Of a stretch of 64,000 nucleotides of DNA, positions 8,785 to 17,688 are shown in pieces. Origin of the DNA: Rubellimicrobium roseum. GTDB taxonomy: Bacteria > Pseudomonadota > Alphaproteobacteria > Rhodobacterales > Rhodobacteraceae. The position numbers and the translations under genes are program-made. The stretch lies in assembly GCF_006152145.1 (NCBI RefSeq), contig NZ_VDFV01000001.1, positions 62,001-126,000 of the forward strand, given 5' to 3'. Each line of letters begins with the position of its first letter. Positions within the stretch are counted from its first letter, which is position 1. The notes beneath the pieces are model-generated. The model saw only the letters and a list, made by a program, of their open reading frames with translations, had not been told where the DNA came from and made no database searches.

Positions 8785-10035
8785 ATGAACATCCTGATCC
8801 TGGGCTCCGGCGGCCGCGAGCACGCGCTGGCCTGGGCCGTGAAGCAGAACCCCAAGTGCGACCGGCTCATCGCCGCGCCGGGCAATCCGGGGATCGCGCA
8901 ACTGGCCGAATGCGCCGCGCTCGACATCCTCGATGGCGACGCGGTGGCGGGGTTCGTGGGCGAGAACGCGATCGACCTCGTGATCGTGGGCCCCGAGGCC
9001 CCGCTGGCCGCCGGGGTCGCGGACCGGCTGCGCGGGGCGGGCGTGCTGGTCTTCGGGCCGTCGCAGGAGGCCGCGCGGCTGGAGGCGTCCAAGGGCTTCA
9101 CCAAGGCGGTCTGCGACGCCTGCGGCGCGCCCACGGCGGCCTACGCGGCCTTCTCCGACCTCGCCCCGGCGCGCGCCTACGTGCAGGCGCAGGGTGCCCC
9201 CATCGTCGTCAAGGCCGACGGCCTTGCCGCCGGCAAGGGCGTGACGGTGGCGCAGACCGTCCCCGAGGGGCTGGCCGCACTCGACGCGATCTTCGCGGAC
9301 GGGAACGGCAGCGTCGTCATCGAGGAATGCCTCCAGGGCGAGGAGGCCTCCTTCTTCCTCCTCTGTGACGGAGAGCAGGTGCTCCCCCTCGGCACGGCGC
9401 AGGACCACAAGCGCGTGGGCGAGGGCGACACCGGCCCCAACACCGGCGGCATGGGCGCCTATTCCCCCGCCCCCGTCCTGTCCGAGGCCGTGCAGCGCCG
9501 CGCCCTCGACGAGATCGTGGCACCTACCCTGCGCGAGATGGCGCGGCGCGGCGCGCCCTACCAGGGCGTGCTCTACGCGGGCCTGATAATCGCGGACGGC
9601 GCGCCCAAGCTCATCGAATACAACGTGCGCTTCGGCGATCCGGAGTGCCAGGTCCTGATGATGCGGCTGGGCGGCCAGGCGCTCGACCTCATCCAGGCCT
9701 GCGCCGAGGGGCGGCTCTCCGAGATGGAGGCCCACTGGGCCGACGACCACGCGCTGACCGTGGTGCTGGCGGCGCAGGGCTACCCCGGCACGCCCGAGAA
9801 GGGCGGCGTGATCGGCGGCTTGGGCGACATGCCCGAGACCTCCGAAGCCATGGTCTTCCATGCCGGCACCGCCGAGCGGGACGGCCGGATCGTCGCGAAC
9901 GGCGGGCGCGTCCTCAACGTCACCGCCCGGGGCGCGACCCTGCAGGAGGCGCGCGACCGCGCCTATGCGATGGTGGACCGCATTGAGGCCCCGAGCCTTT
10001 TCTGCCGCCGCGACATCGGCTGGCGCGCTCTCTGA
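8785..10035 (+). CDS. purD: Phosphoribosylamine-glycine ligase (GAR synthetase)
   Basis: PurD joins glycine to 5-phosphoribosylamine with ATP in step two of purine synthesis. The 416-aa protein has the N-terminal LILGSGGREHALAW, the ATP-grasp segment VVKADGLAAGKGV (about 145-157) and the PurD signature RFGDPECQ. The length fits the family. It converges with the DUF3291 gene, with only 4 bp between stops. Confidence 0.97.
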   Translation: MNILILGSGGREHALAWAVKQNPKCDRLIAAPGNPGIAQLAECAALDILDGDAVAGFVGENAIDLVIVGPEAPLAAGVADRLRGAGVLVFGPSQEAARLEASKGFTKAVCDACGAPTAAYAAFSDLAPARAYVQAQGAPIVVKADGLAAGKGVTVAQTVPEGLAALDAIFADGNGSVVIEECLQGEEASFFLLCDGEQVLPLGTAQDHKRVGEGDTGPNTGGMGAYSPAPVLSEAVQRRALDEIVAPTLREMARRGAPYQGVLYAGLIIADGAPKLIEYNVRFGDPECQVLMMRLGGQALDLIQACAEGRLSEMEAHWADDHALTVVLAAQGYPGTPEKGGVIGGLGDMPETSEAMVFHAGTAERDGRIVANGGRVLNVTARGATLQEARDRAYAMVDRIEAPSLFCRRDIGWRAL

Positions 10036-10039
10036 TGCA

Positions 10040-10579
10040 TCAGCCCGGCGGAGCGGAGGCTCGCACGCGCGTCTTGTCGATCCGGACCCGCGCCCCCGCC
10101 GGATCGTAGGCCCGCGCGAAGGTGAAGGCGTCCGGCCCCGGCCCGTGGTCGTGCAGGAGCTGGTGCCGCCGGACACCTTCGGCCCATTGCGGATAGCCCT
10201 CCTCCGCGTGCCACCACAGCACGAGCGGAGGCCAGGCGGGCTCCCGGAACCACTCCCGCCCGCGCGCCATCGCCTCGGCGTGTCGACCGAAGTAGGTGAA
10301 GGCGAAAGCCGCCTCTAGGTCGCGCCAGAGCGACAGCGTGGCCGGAGACCATCCGTCCCCATGCTCGTCCGTGAAGAAGCGGGGATGGACCTGCTCGCCC
10401 CAGGACAACGGGCCGGGATCGGTGACGTAGCCCGACCGCGCGATCAGGCCGGGCGTGGCGTCCACGGCGGCGAAGATCGGGTCGTTGCGCTCCCGGAAGC
10501 CGTCGTTGGCCGGGTCGTCCGCCGGCCGCGAGAAGATGCCGAAGGTGTAGAGCGCAAGGCAGGGACGAGCTGCGGACAT
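10040..10579 (-). CDS. DUF3291 domain protein
   Basis: This 179-aa soluble protein carries the DUF3291 pattern: an N-terminal ALYTFGIF strand, SLWRDLEAAFAFTYFGRHAEAMARGREWF in the middle (family core W-x-S-x-x-x-Y-x-Y-x-G-H) and WWHAEEGYPQWAEGVRRHQLL. The fold is a dimeric alpha/beta barrel related to antibiotic-biosynthesis monooxygenase-like proteins, but no activity is established. I chose MSAARPCLALYTFG as the start; upstream codons look non-coding. Confidence 0.75.
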   Translation of the reverse strand: MSAARPCLALYTFGIFSRPADDPANDGFRERNDPIFAAVDATPGLIARSGYVTDPGPLSWGEQVHPRFFTDEHGDGWSPATLSLWRDLEAAFAFTYFGRHAEAMARGREWFREPAWPPLVLWWHAEEGYPQWAEGVRRHQLLHDHGPGPDAFTFARAYDPAGARVRIDKTRVRASAPPG

Positions 10580-10667
10580 TTGGGGCGACCTAATTCGGGG
10601 CGTCGCGCCATTCTGCCCCCGTCCCATGCCCAAGGCCAAGGGCCATCCGGTCCCGGCCCGGCCTCAA

Positions 10668-10698
10668 AACGCAGAAGGCCCCGCCCGACGGCGAGGCC
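10668..10698 (-). terminator. Rho-independent terminator of rpmB
   Basis: On the minus strand the stem GGCCTCGCC-GTCG-GGCGGGGCC (9 bp, one G-U pair in RNA) lies 26 bp after the rpmB stop and is followed by TTCTGCGTTTT. Confidence 0.75.
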
Positions 10699-10723
10699 CT
10701 GCATCATTCGACCCGTCAGGCGA

Positions 10724-11011
10724 TCAGGCGGCAGCCTGCGCCTTGGCGATGTCCTTCTTGATCGCCAGCGCGTCCGAGGACAGTTCCTCGTCCTTCGCCT
10801 TGGCAAGGAAGGCGTCGAGCCCGCCGCGGTGGTCGACCGAGCGCAGCGCGTGGTTCGAGATCCGCAGGCGGAACGAGCGGCCCAGCGTCTCGGACTCGAG
10901 CGTCACGTCCTGGAGGTTCGGCAGGAAGCGGCGCTTGGTCTTGTTATTGGCATGGGACACGTTGTTGCCCACCATGGGGCCTTTCCTGGTCAGTTCGCAC
11001 TTGCGCGACAT
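10724..11011 (-). CDS. rpmB: Ribosomal protein bL28
   Basis: A basic 95-aa protein starting [20 protein letters not shown] with the conserved [13 protein letters not shown] segment. The alphaproteobacterial form has a longer C-terminus ([19 protein letters not shown]), seen here. It binds 23S rRNA in the large subunit. The ribosome site AAAGGAC precedes the ATG. The 112-bp leader upstream is GC-rich and holds no other gene. Confidence 0.97.
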   Translation of the reverse strand: MSRKCELTRKGPMVGNNVSHANNKTKRRFLPNLQDVTLESETLGRSFRLRISNHALRSVDHRGGLDAFLAKAKDEELSSDALAIKKDIAKAQAAA

Positions 11012-11123
11012 GGCAATCGTCCTTTGTCATAAGGGCCGCGGGACCGCGGCGCGTCATGGATGGCGCCCCGCCCGGAGGCGCCGGAATTTGGTCCGTGGGC
11101 TTTATGGGGAATCGCGCCCCGGG

Positions 11124-11309
11124 TCAAGCCGGTGCGGCCCCGTCCTCCTCGCCCGAGATGACCTTCATTTCCTCGGCTTCGTCCCAGCCTTCGGCCCAGG
11201 CCTCGTGCTCGGGCGTCCCGGCCGGATAGGGGCAGTCGCCCCGCGCCCCGCCCGTCTCGCAGGCGATCCGGCCCTCCTCGCGCGGATCGCCACCCATCTT
11301 GCTTGCCAT
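11124..11309 (-). CDS. Rmf/CrpP-like small protein
   Basis: This 61-residue protein has the spacing of the ribosome modulation factor family: EEGRIACETGGARGDCPYP, then HEAWAEGWDEA. The hallmark CPY followed by W-x-x-GW-x-x-A matches Rmf (CPY...W..GW..A). Enterobacterial Rmf is basic and dimerises ribosomes in stationary phase. This copy is acidic (GWDEAEEMKVISGEEDG), so ribosome binding is not assured. The start has GGGGAGAG upstream. It lies just upstream of rpmB on the same strand. Confidence 0.65.
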   Translation of the reverse strand: MASKMGGDPREEGRIACETGGARGDCPYPAGTPEHEAWAEGWDEAEEMKVISGEEDGAAPA

Positions 11310-11361
11310 CTCGCTCTCCCCGGCTACCCCTTCCTGCCAGATAGGGCCCGCGCGGCCCCCG

Positions 11362-12150
11362 TCAGGCCCCGTCGAGGTCGCCCGGCCGGACAGGCAGCCC
11401 CTCGGCCCTTGCCCGCGCCGCCGCCGCGCAGCCCGGATGCCGCGCCCCGGCCGCGTCCCCAAGCCGCAGCCACCAGCCCCGCGACCCCTCCCGCGCCGCC
11501 CGGTGCGCCGCCCGGATCGCCGCGCCCCTTGCCGTCCGCGCCCCCGCCTCGGCCTGCACGACCCGCATCCCGCCCGCGCCCCGGAGCGTGCGGATCGCCG
11601 GATGCCCCCCGAAGGGCAGCCGCACCGGCGTCAGCCCCGGCGCCGACGCCCGGATCGCGCGGACATGGACCAGATCCTCGGCCACGAAGGGGTCGAAAAC
11701 GATCAACCCCTTCAGCCCCGGCAAGGGCGGGAGCGCCCCCAGCGCCTCGTCCCAGCCGGGGACCTCCGCCCGGTACCGCCCGTCCCAGGCCGCCACCGGC
11801 GAGACCTGCGGCGACACGACCACCGCCTGCGCCAGCCGCAGCGCGCGGGCGAAGCGCAGCGCCCCGTAGCCCCCCATCGAGAACCCCAGCGCCTGCGTCC
11901 GGCCCAGCGCCAGCCCCGCCAGCACGGCTTCCAGCGCCGCCGTCTCGTCGTTCACGTACCAGTCGTTGGCCCGCGTCTTGAGGCAGAGCTGCCCGAAGCC
12001 CTGCCGCGCGAAGCCCGTCGAATGGCTGTCCGGCGTGAAGCCGTCGCGCCCGTCCTGCCGGTAGTCGAAGGTGACGATCGTCCGGTCCGACCGCCCGCGG
12101 AACAGCACCGCCCGCAGCCGGTCGCCGTCGAACACGACCTCGGGCGTCAC
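11362..12150 (-). CDS. Alpha/beta-hydrolase-like protein, function unknown
   Basis: The 262-aa protein has one strong motif, the nucleophile elbow GFSMGGYGALRFA (about 88-100), typical of alpha/beta hydrolases and esterase-D-like folds. A possible acid and His follow in LIVFDPFVAEDLVH and FGGHPAIRTL. The C-terminal 70 residues are Ala/Arg-rich. It starts at GTG, and the GTGA overlap with the meaB stop indicates translational coupling. The substrate is not predictable; a link to acyl-CoA metabolism is only suggested by meaB. Confidence 0.65.
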   Translation of the reverse strand: MTPEVVFDGDRLRAVLFRGRSDRTIVTFDYRQDGRDGFTPDSHSTGFARQGFGQLCLKTRANDWYVNDETAALEAVLAGLALGRTQALGFSMGGYGALRFARALRLAQAVVVSPQVSPVAAWDGRYRAEVPGWDEALGALPPLPGLKGLIVFDPFVAEDLVHVRAIRASAPGLTPVRLPFGGHPAIRTLRGAGGMRVVQAEAGARTARGAAIRAAHRAAREGSRGWWLRLGDAAGARHPGCAAAARARAEGLPVRPGDLDGA

Positions 12151-13103
12151 GCCTCCAGCGCCCGCCGCGCCGCCTCGGGGGGCGAGAGCCGCCCGGCCTC
12201 GACCTCGGCCCGCAGCGCGCCCCGGCGGGGATCGTGCCCCAGCCGCGCCAGCGCCTGCGCGACGAACTCCTCCTCGAACCAGCGCAGCCGCTGCGCCGCC
12301 CGCGTCCGCTCCAGATGCCCCGTCTCGCGCCGCCAGCGCCAGAGCGCCTCGACCGCCACCCAGGCTTCCCCCAGCCCCTCGCCGGTCAGGGCCGAGACCT
12401 TCAACACCTGCGGGAATCCCTCCGGGTCCTGCGCCCGCCGCCGCATGAGCCGCAGCGCCGCCGCGTAGTCGGCCTGGGTATGCGTGGCCGCCGTCGGATC
12501 GCGGTCGGCCTTGTTCACCAGGATCAGGTCCGCCGCCTCCATCACGCCGCGCTTGACCCCTTGCAGGTCGTCGCCCCCGTGCGGCGCCAGCACCAGCGCG
12601 AAGACGTCGGTCATGTCGGCCACCGTCGTCTCGGATTGCCCCACGCCCACCGTCTCGACGATCACCACGCCGTAGCCCGCCGCTTCGCAGAGCATCATCG
12701 CCTCGCGCGTGCGTCGCGCGACGCCGCCCAACTGCCCCCCGGCGGGCGAAGGCCGGATGAAGGCCGCGTCCTCGCGCGACAGAAGCTCCATCCGCGTCTT
12801 GTCCCCTAGGATCGACCCGCCCGACCGCTGCGAGGACGGGTCCACCGCCAGCACGGCCACGCGATGCCCCTGCCCGATCAGATGCATCCCCAGCGCCTCG
12901 ATCAGCGTGGATTTTCCGGCGCCCGGGGTTCCCGACAGCCCCAGCCGCAGGGCCTCCCGCCGCGGCAGCGCCGTCAGCAGCGCCTCGGCGCGCGGGCGGT
13001 GGTCCTCGCGCGCGCTTTCCACCAGCGTGATGGCGCGGGCCAGCGCGCGGCGGTCGCCCTCCGCGACGGCGCGGGCCAGGGTCTGGGGGTCGGTCAGGTC
13101 CAT
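12147..13103 (-). CDS. meaB: MeaB/ArgK family GTPase, methylmalonyl-CoA mutase chaperone
   Basis: This 318-aa G3E-type P-loop GTPase has Walker A SGTPGAGKST (57-66), VDPSSQRSGGSILGDKTRM, the switch segment IVETVGVGQSE and the base-specificity motif NKAD. MeaB gates adenosylcobalamin loading and protects methylmalonyl-CoA mutase (or ethylmalonyl-CoA mutase in this family of bacteria). The mutase gene is not next to it here. The epimerase gene mce lies at about 40.4 kb. It is the first gene of a two-gene operon with the hydrolase. Confidence 0.92.
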   Translation of the reverse strand: MDLTDPQTLARAVAEGDRRALARAITLVESAREDHRPRAEALLTALPRREALRLGLSGTPGAGKSTLIEALGMHLIGQGHRVAVLAVDPSSQRSGGSILGDKTRMELLSREDAAFIRPSPAGGQLGGVARRTREAMMLCEAAGYGVVIVETVGVGQSETTVADMTDVFALVLAPHGGDDLQGVKRGVMEAADLILVNKADRDPTAATHTQADYAAALRLMRRRAQDPEGFPQVLKVSALTGEGLGEAWVAVEALWRWRRETGHLERTRAAQRLRWFEEEFVAQALARLGHDPRRGALRAEVEAGRLSPPEAARRALEA

Positions 13104-13190
13104 GCCGTCCTTAGACAATGACCCCCGGCGCCTGTCCAGCTTGACCGGGGCCGCGCGCGATGCTCCCCTGCCCCCAGGGGAGGGCGTCCC

Positions 13191-13565
13191 ATGCGCGAAC
13201 GGATCACCGCCAACCTGCCGGCCCGCAGCCTCGACGCGGCGCAGTCCTTCTACGCCCGGCTCGGGTTCGAGACGGAGTTCCGCGACGAGGGCTGGCTCAT
13301 CCTGCGCCGGGGCCCGCTGGAGCTGGAAATCTTCCCTCATCCCGGCCTCGACCCCGCCACCTCGGCCGCCAGCGCCTGCGTCCGCGTGGCCGACGCCGAC
13401 CGGCTCCACGCCGACTGGAGCGCGACGGGCCTTCCCGCCGAGGGCATCCCCCGCCTGACCGCGCCCGAGGACCAGCCCTTCGGCTGGCGCGTCTTCGCGC
13501 TGGTGGACCCGGACGGAAACCTGCTGCGCTGCCTGTCGCCCCTCGGGATGACCACGGCCTCGTAG
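13191..13565 (+). CDS. VOC family protein, bleomycin-resistance-like
   Basis: The 124-aa product is a single glyoxalase/bleomycin-resistance (VOC) unit with NLPARSLDAAQSFYARLGFETEFRD at the N-terminus, GPLELEIFPHP in the middle and ALVDPDGNLLRCL at the end. The pattern is close to the Tn5 and ShBle group that bind bleomycin as dimers. A true resistance role cannot be claimed: such homologues are common in alphaproteobacterial core genomes, and no transposon surrounds it. Confidence 0.8.
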   Translation: MRERITANLPARSLDAAQSFYARLGFETEFRDEGWLILRRGPLELEIFPHPGLDPATSAASACVRVADADRLHADWSATGLPAEGIPRLTAPEDQPFGWRVFALVDPDGNLLRCLSPLGMTTAS

Positions 13566-13580
13566 GGCGGGCGTCCCTGG

Positions 13581-13655
13581 GGGTGTTGCGCGAAACGCGG
13601 ACCACCGTTCGGTGGTCGAAGGATTCGTTAACCTCCCGCGCGCATCCTTCCTCTC
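13581..13655 (+). repeat. Three-copy intergenic module, copy A
   Basis: Blocks in order: GGTGTTGCGCGAA, then CCGTTCGG, then TTAAC exactly 15 bp later, then CATCCT 10 bp after that. This copy has the best hairpin, ACCACCG-TT-CGGTGGT (7 bp). A GANTC site (GATTC, 13622-13626) sits directly against GTTAACC. It fills the gap between the VOC gene and hrpB and probably holds the hrpB promoter. Copies B (42307) and C (50850) share block order and spacing. Confidence 0.7.
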
Positions 13656-13703
13656 ATGCGCCCCGCCCTACACATCCGCCCGCCGTTCCCGCATATGCGC
13701 CCC

Positions 13704-16079
13704 ATGTCCGACGCCCTGCCCATCGACGCCGTCCTGCCCGATCTCCTCGCGGCCCTCGACCGCCACGGCCAGGCCGTGCTCCAGGCCCCGCCCGGCGCCG
13801 GCAAGACGACGCGCGTGCCGCTGGCGCTGCTGGCCGCCGGCACGCCCGGCCGGATCGTCATGCTGGAGCCCCGCCGCCTCGCCGCCCGCGCTGCGGCCGA
13901 GCGCATGGCCCAGACCCTGGGCGAGCCCGTGGGCCGCACCGTCGGCTACCGGATGCGCGGCGAGTCCAAGGTCTCGCCCGAGACCCGGATCGAGGTCCTG
14001 ACCGAGGGCATCCTCTCCCGGATGATCCAGGCCGATCCCGACCTCCCCGGCGTGGGCGCGCTCCTCTTCGACGAGTTCCACGAGCGCAGCCTCGCCGCCG
14101 ACCTCGGGTTGGCGCTGGCCATCGAATCCCGCGCCGCGCTGCGCCGCGACCTGCGCCTTCTCGTCATGTCGGCGACGCTCGACGCCCAGCCCGTGGCCGA
14201 CCTGATGGGCGCGCCGGTCGTGACTGCCGAGGGCCGCGCCTATCCCGTCGACCTTCGCTGGCTGCCCCGCCCCTTGGGCGACACCCGGATCGAGACTGCG
14301 ACCGCCGCCGCCATCCGCGAGGCTTTGGAGGAAACCGACGGCGACATCCTCGCCTTCCTTCCCGGCGAGGGCGAGATCCGCCGCACGGAGTCGCTCCTCT
14401 TCGGCCTCGCCGCCGAGGTCCGTCCCCTCTTTTCCGCCCTCCCCGCCCCCGCGCAGCGCCTCGCCCTGGAGCCCGCCCAAGGCCGCAAGGTGGTGCTGGC
14501 CACCTCCATCGCGGAAACCTCGCTGACCATCCCCGGCATCCGCGCGGTGGTGGACGCCGGCCGCGCCCGCCGCTCCCGCTTCGACCCCGGCTCCGGCATG
14601 TCCGCGCTGGTGACCGAGCGGGTCACCAAGGCCGAGGCCACCCAGCGCGCCGGCCGCGCCGGTCGCGTGGCCCCCGGCATCGCCTACCGCCTCTGGACGC
14701 GGGGCGAGGAAGGCGGCCTCCAGCCCTTCCCCCCGCCCGAGATCCTGGCCGCCGATCTCGCCCCCTTCGCGCTCGACCTCGCGCTCTGGGGCTCGGACGA
14801 CCTCCCCTTCCTGACCCGCCCGCCCGAGGGCGCCATGGCCGAGGCCCGCCGCCTCCTGGCCGACCTGGGCGCGCTGGACGGCGGCCGCATCACGCCGCAT
14901 GGGCGCGAGATGGCGGCGATGGCCGTCCATCCCCGCCTCGCCCACATGCTGCTGCGCGCCGGGAAAGGCGCGGCGCTTCTGGCCGCGCTTCTGTCCGAGG
15001 GCGAGCGCCCCTCGCCCGGCTCCGGCGACCTGTCGCCGCTGCTGGACGGCCGGCTCCGCCCCGAGTCCCGCGACCGGCTGAAGCGCGAGTCCCAGCGCCT
15101 CGCCCGCCTCGCCCCCGACCGCCCCGCGATGGATGTGGGCGCGATGGCGGCGCTCGCCTATCCCGATCGCATCGCGCTGCGCCGCCCCGGCGACGCGTCC
15201 CGCTTCCTCCTGTCGGGAGGCCGGGGCGCCGTCGCCTCGCCCGGCGACCCCATCGGGGGGCAGCGCCTTCTCGTCGTCACCGATCTCGACGGCGCGGGCG
15301 AGGAGGCCCGCATCCGCGCGGCCCTGCCCATCGACGAAACCGACCTCCGCGCCGTCCTCAAGGACCGCCTCCGCACGGTCGAGGAGGCCGTCTGGTTCCC
15401 CCGCGACGGCCGCGTGCAGGCCCGGCGGCAAGAGCGACTCGGCGCACTGGTCCTGTCCGACCGCCCCTGGGAGAACACCCCGCCCGAGGCCATCGCCGAG
15501 GCCATGCTCGACGGCGCGCGCGCCCTGGGCTTCCGCTTCTCCGACGCCGCCGAGCGGTTCCGCGCCCGCGTGGCGCTGGCGCGCGGCGCGGGCGGCGACC
15601 TGCCCGACCTGTCGGATGCCGCACTGCTGGAGACGGCCGGGGACTGGCTCCTCCCCTGGCTCGACGGCGTGCGGACGGAGGGCGAGTGGCGAAAGCTGGA
15701 CCTGCTGCCCGCCCTGCGCGACATGCTCTCGCACGGCCAGATGCAGGAGATCGACCGCCTCGTGCCGGGCCATTTCACCACGCCCTTGGGACGCAGCATC
15801 CCCATCGACTACGCCTCCGAAGGTCCCGCCATCGAGGTGCGCCTTCAGGAGATGCTGGGCGTGACCGCGCACCCCCTGGCGGCGGGCCGGCCCATCCGCG
15901 TCACGCTCCTGTCGCCCGGCCAGAAGCCCATCGCGGTCGTCTCCGACCTGCCGGGCTTCTGGCGGAGCAGCTACCCCGAGGTCCGCAAGGAGATGCGCGG
16001 CCGCTACCCCCGCCACCCCTGGCCCGAAAGCCCATGGGAGGCGGAGCCCACGCTCCGCGCCAAGCCCCGCGGCACCTGA
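13704..16079 (+). CDS. hrpB: ATP-dependent helicase HrpB
   Basis: HrpB is a DEAH-box helicase of unknown physiological RNA substrate. The 791-aa protein has Walker A APPGAGKTT (28-36), LEPRRLAARAAA, the DEAH-like box FDEFHERS, SATLDA, and the C-domain motifs ATSIAETSLTIPG and QRAGRAGRVAPG. The HrpB-specific C-terminus (KPIAVVSDLPGFWRSSYPEVRKEMRGRYP) is complete. I chose the third ATG (MSDALPIDA). The two earlier in-frame ATGs are possible but add a Pro/His-rich leader that does not look coding. Confidence 0.95.
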   Translation: MSDALPIDAVLPDLLAALDRHGQAVLQAPPGAGKTTRVPLALLAAGTPGRIVMLEPRRLAARAAAERMAQTLGEPVGRTVGYRMRGESKVSPETRIEVLTEGILSRMIQADPDLPGVGALLFDEFHERSLAADLGLALAIESRAALRRDLRLLVMSATLDAQPVADLMGAPVVTAEGRAYPVDLRWLPRPLGDTRIETATAAAIREALEETDGDILAFLPGEGEIRRTESLLFGLAAEVRPLFSALPAPAQRLALEPAQGRKVVLATSIAETSLTIPGIRAVVDAGRARRSRFDPGSGMSALVTERVTKAEATQRAGRAGRVAPGIAYRLWTRGEEGGLQPFPPPEILAADLAPFALDLALWGSDDLPFLTRPPEGAMAEARRLLADLGALDGGRITPHGREMAAMAVHPRLAHMLLRAGKGAALLAALLSEGERPSPGSGDLSPLLDGRLRPESRDRLKRESQRLARLAPDRPAMDVGAMAALAYPDRIALRRPGDASRFLLSGGRGAVASPGDPIGGQRLLVVTDLDGAGEEARIRAALPIDETDLRAVLKDRLRTVEEAVWFPRDGRVQARRQERLGALVLSDRPWENTPPEAIAEAMLDGARALGFRFSDAAERFRARVALARGAGGDLPDLSDAALLETAGDWLLPWLDGVRTEGEWRKLDLLPALRDMLSHGQMQEIDRLVPGHFTTPLGRSIPIDYASEGPAIEVRLQEMLGVTAHPLAAGRPIRVTLLSPGQKPIAVVSDLPGFWRSSYPEVRKEMRGRYPRHPWPESPWEAEPTLRAKPRGT

Positions 16080-16081
16080 GG

Positions 16082-17533
16082 TCAGGACAGCCGCGGATCG
16101 GGGTCGGCCACCTTGTCCACGGGCGCGTCCGCCCAGGGCCCGTGCTGGTGCACCGCGCCGGTGTCGAGCCGCACGAAGCCGTGCCGCCCGAAGTAGTCCC
16201 GCTGCCCCTGCACGAGGTCCGTCGTCCCCCGCCCCTGCGCGAAGGTGTCCGCGAAGGCGAGCGCCGCCGACAGCGCAGGAACCGGGTGCCCGCCCAAAGC
16301 CGCCGCCGCGACCACGCGCCGGAGCGACGGGAGCGACGCCCGCAGGTCCGCCGCGAAGGCGGGAGCGAGGATGAGCTGCCCCTCCGGCATCTCCCCCCGG
16401 AACGCCGCCGCGATGTCGCCCAGGAGCGCCGAGCGGATGATGCAGCCCGCCCGCCAGGTCTCGGCCACCCGCGCCTGGTCGAGGGCCCAGCCGTAGCTCT
16501 CGGAGGCCGCCTGCAGGATTCGGAAGCCCTGCGCATAGGCCACGATCCGCCCGGCCAGCAGCGCGCCCTCCAGTTCCGCTTCGGAAAGCTCTACGGGCTT
16601 CCTTTCGGTTCCGAGGATGCGCTCCCCGACCTCCCGCGTCGTCTTCTCGGCCGACCAGCCGCGCGCGCCCACGGCGGCCTCGATGGTCGATGCCGATTGT
16701 CCCAGCGCCAGAGCCTCCACGACGGTCCAGCGGCCCGTCCCCTTCTGCCCCGCCTGATCCAGGATCACGTCCACCACCGGCAGGCCCGTGGCCGGGTCCA
16801 CCGCCGACAGCACCGCCGCCGTGATCTCCACGAGGTAGCTCTTGAGCCGCCCCCCGTCCCAGCGCCCGAACAGCGCCCCAATCTCGGCGGGCGACTTGTC
16901 CTGCCCGTGGCGCAGCAGCCCGTAGACCTCGGCGATGAGCTGCATGTCCGCGTATTCGATGCCGTTGTGCACCGTCTTGACGAAGTGCCCCGCCCCGTCC
17001 GGCCCCATCAGCGCCGCGCAGGGCTGCCCCTCGTAGGTCGCCGCGATGGCCTCGAAGACCGGGGCGAGATGCGCCCAGGCCTCCGGCCGCCCGCCCGCCA
17101 TGATCGCCGGCCCGTGGCGCGCCCCCTCCTCGCCGCCCGAGACGCCCACGCCCAGATAGGTGAGCCCCCGCGCCTCGATCTCGGCCGAGCGGCGGCGCGT
17201 GTCGTGGAAGTCGGCGTTGCCGCAATCCACGATCGTGTCGCCAGCCTCCAGATGCGGCAACAGCGCCTCGATGGCCGCGTCCACGGCGGGGCCTGCGTCC
17301 ACCATCAGGATGATCGCGCGGGGCGGCGTCATCGCAGCCGCCATCGCGGCCAACCCGTCATGCCCCGTGGCCTTCGCCGCCAAGGGTCCCGCGACCTCCA
17401 GGAACGGCGGCACCTTGGCCGCGGTCCGGTTCGCCACATGCAGCGGAAAGCCCTTCTCGAGGATGTTCAGCGCCAGGGCCGACCCCATCACCCCCAGGCC
17501 ATAGAGCCCAAGGCTCGCCGTCATCTCCCGCAT
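16082..17533 (-). CDS. gnd: 6-phosphogluconate dehydrogenase, decarboxylating
   Basis: Oxidises 6-phosphogluconate to ribulose-5-phosphate with release of CO2, giving NADPH for the pentose phosphate pathway. The 483-aa protein has the Rossmann motif GLYGLGVMGSALALN, VSGGEEGARHGPAIM, catalytic DGAGHFVKTVHNGIEY (Lys and Asn) and ILDQAGQKGTGRWT. The start follows GGGAGGA; longer in-frame starts up to 17596 lack one. It converges with hrpB with a 2-bp gap. Confidence 0.96.
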   Translation of the reverse strand: MREMTASLGLYGLGVMGSALALNILEKGFPLHVANRTAAKVPPFLEVAGPLAAKATGHDGLAAMAAAMTPPRAIILMVDAGPAVDAAIEALLPHLEAGDTIVDCGNADFHDTRRRSAEIEARGLTYLGVGVSGGEEGARHGPAIMAGGRPEAWAHLAPVFEAIAATYEGQPCAALMGPDGAGHFVKTVHNGIEYADMQLIAEVYGLLRHGQDKSPAEIGALFGRWDGGRLKSYLVEITAAVLSAVDPATGLPVVDVILDQAGQKGTGRWTVVEALALGQSASTIEAAVGARGWSAEKTTREVGERILGTERKPVELSEAELEGALLAGRIVAYAQGFRILQAASESYGWALDQARVAETWRAGCIIRSALLGDIAAAFRGEMPEGQLILAPAFAADLRASLPSLRRVVAAAALGGHPVPALSAALAFADTFAQGRGTTDLVQGQRDYFGRHGFVRLDTGAVHQHGPWADAPVDKVADPDPRLS

Positions 17534-17688
17534 CCCGTCCTCCCGTATGGTGCGCGTCCCGACAGTTAGCGGCATGCTAGCGGTATCGGCAACCACCCGG
17601 CCGTGACCGCGGGGCCGCAGGCTTCACAAAGATGGCAGCACTATAACCTATGTCACGGTTGCGCCCCATTTATGGCTTTAGGACCCGA

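Noticed and set aside
13191-13565. Bleomycin resistance as evidence of an acquired resistance gene
   Set aside because: Base composition and context are like the core genome, there is no mobile element, and the VOC family is broad.
13601-13630. Alphaproteobacterial LexA box (GTTC-N7-GTTC) in the three-copy module
   Set aside because: GTTC occurs once per copy but no second GTTC lies at 7-bp spacing.
13160-17569. A 1469-codon frame on the plus strand, with similar very long frames at 13668-17225 (-), 32555-37345 (-), 34162-37764 (+), 42091-45735 (+) and antisense of carB at 45064-49290 (-)
   Set aside because: In DNA this GC-rich, stop codons are rare in the shadow frames of real genes. These frames are Arg/Pro/Gly/His-rich, have no domain, and lie opposite or out of frame with clear genes such as hrpB, gnd and carB. 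Parts of some contain true genes (pabB), which I list at their real limits.
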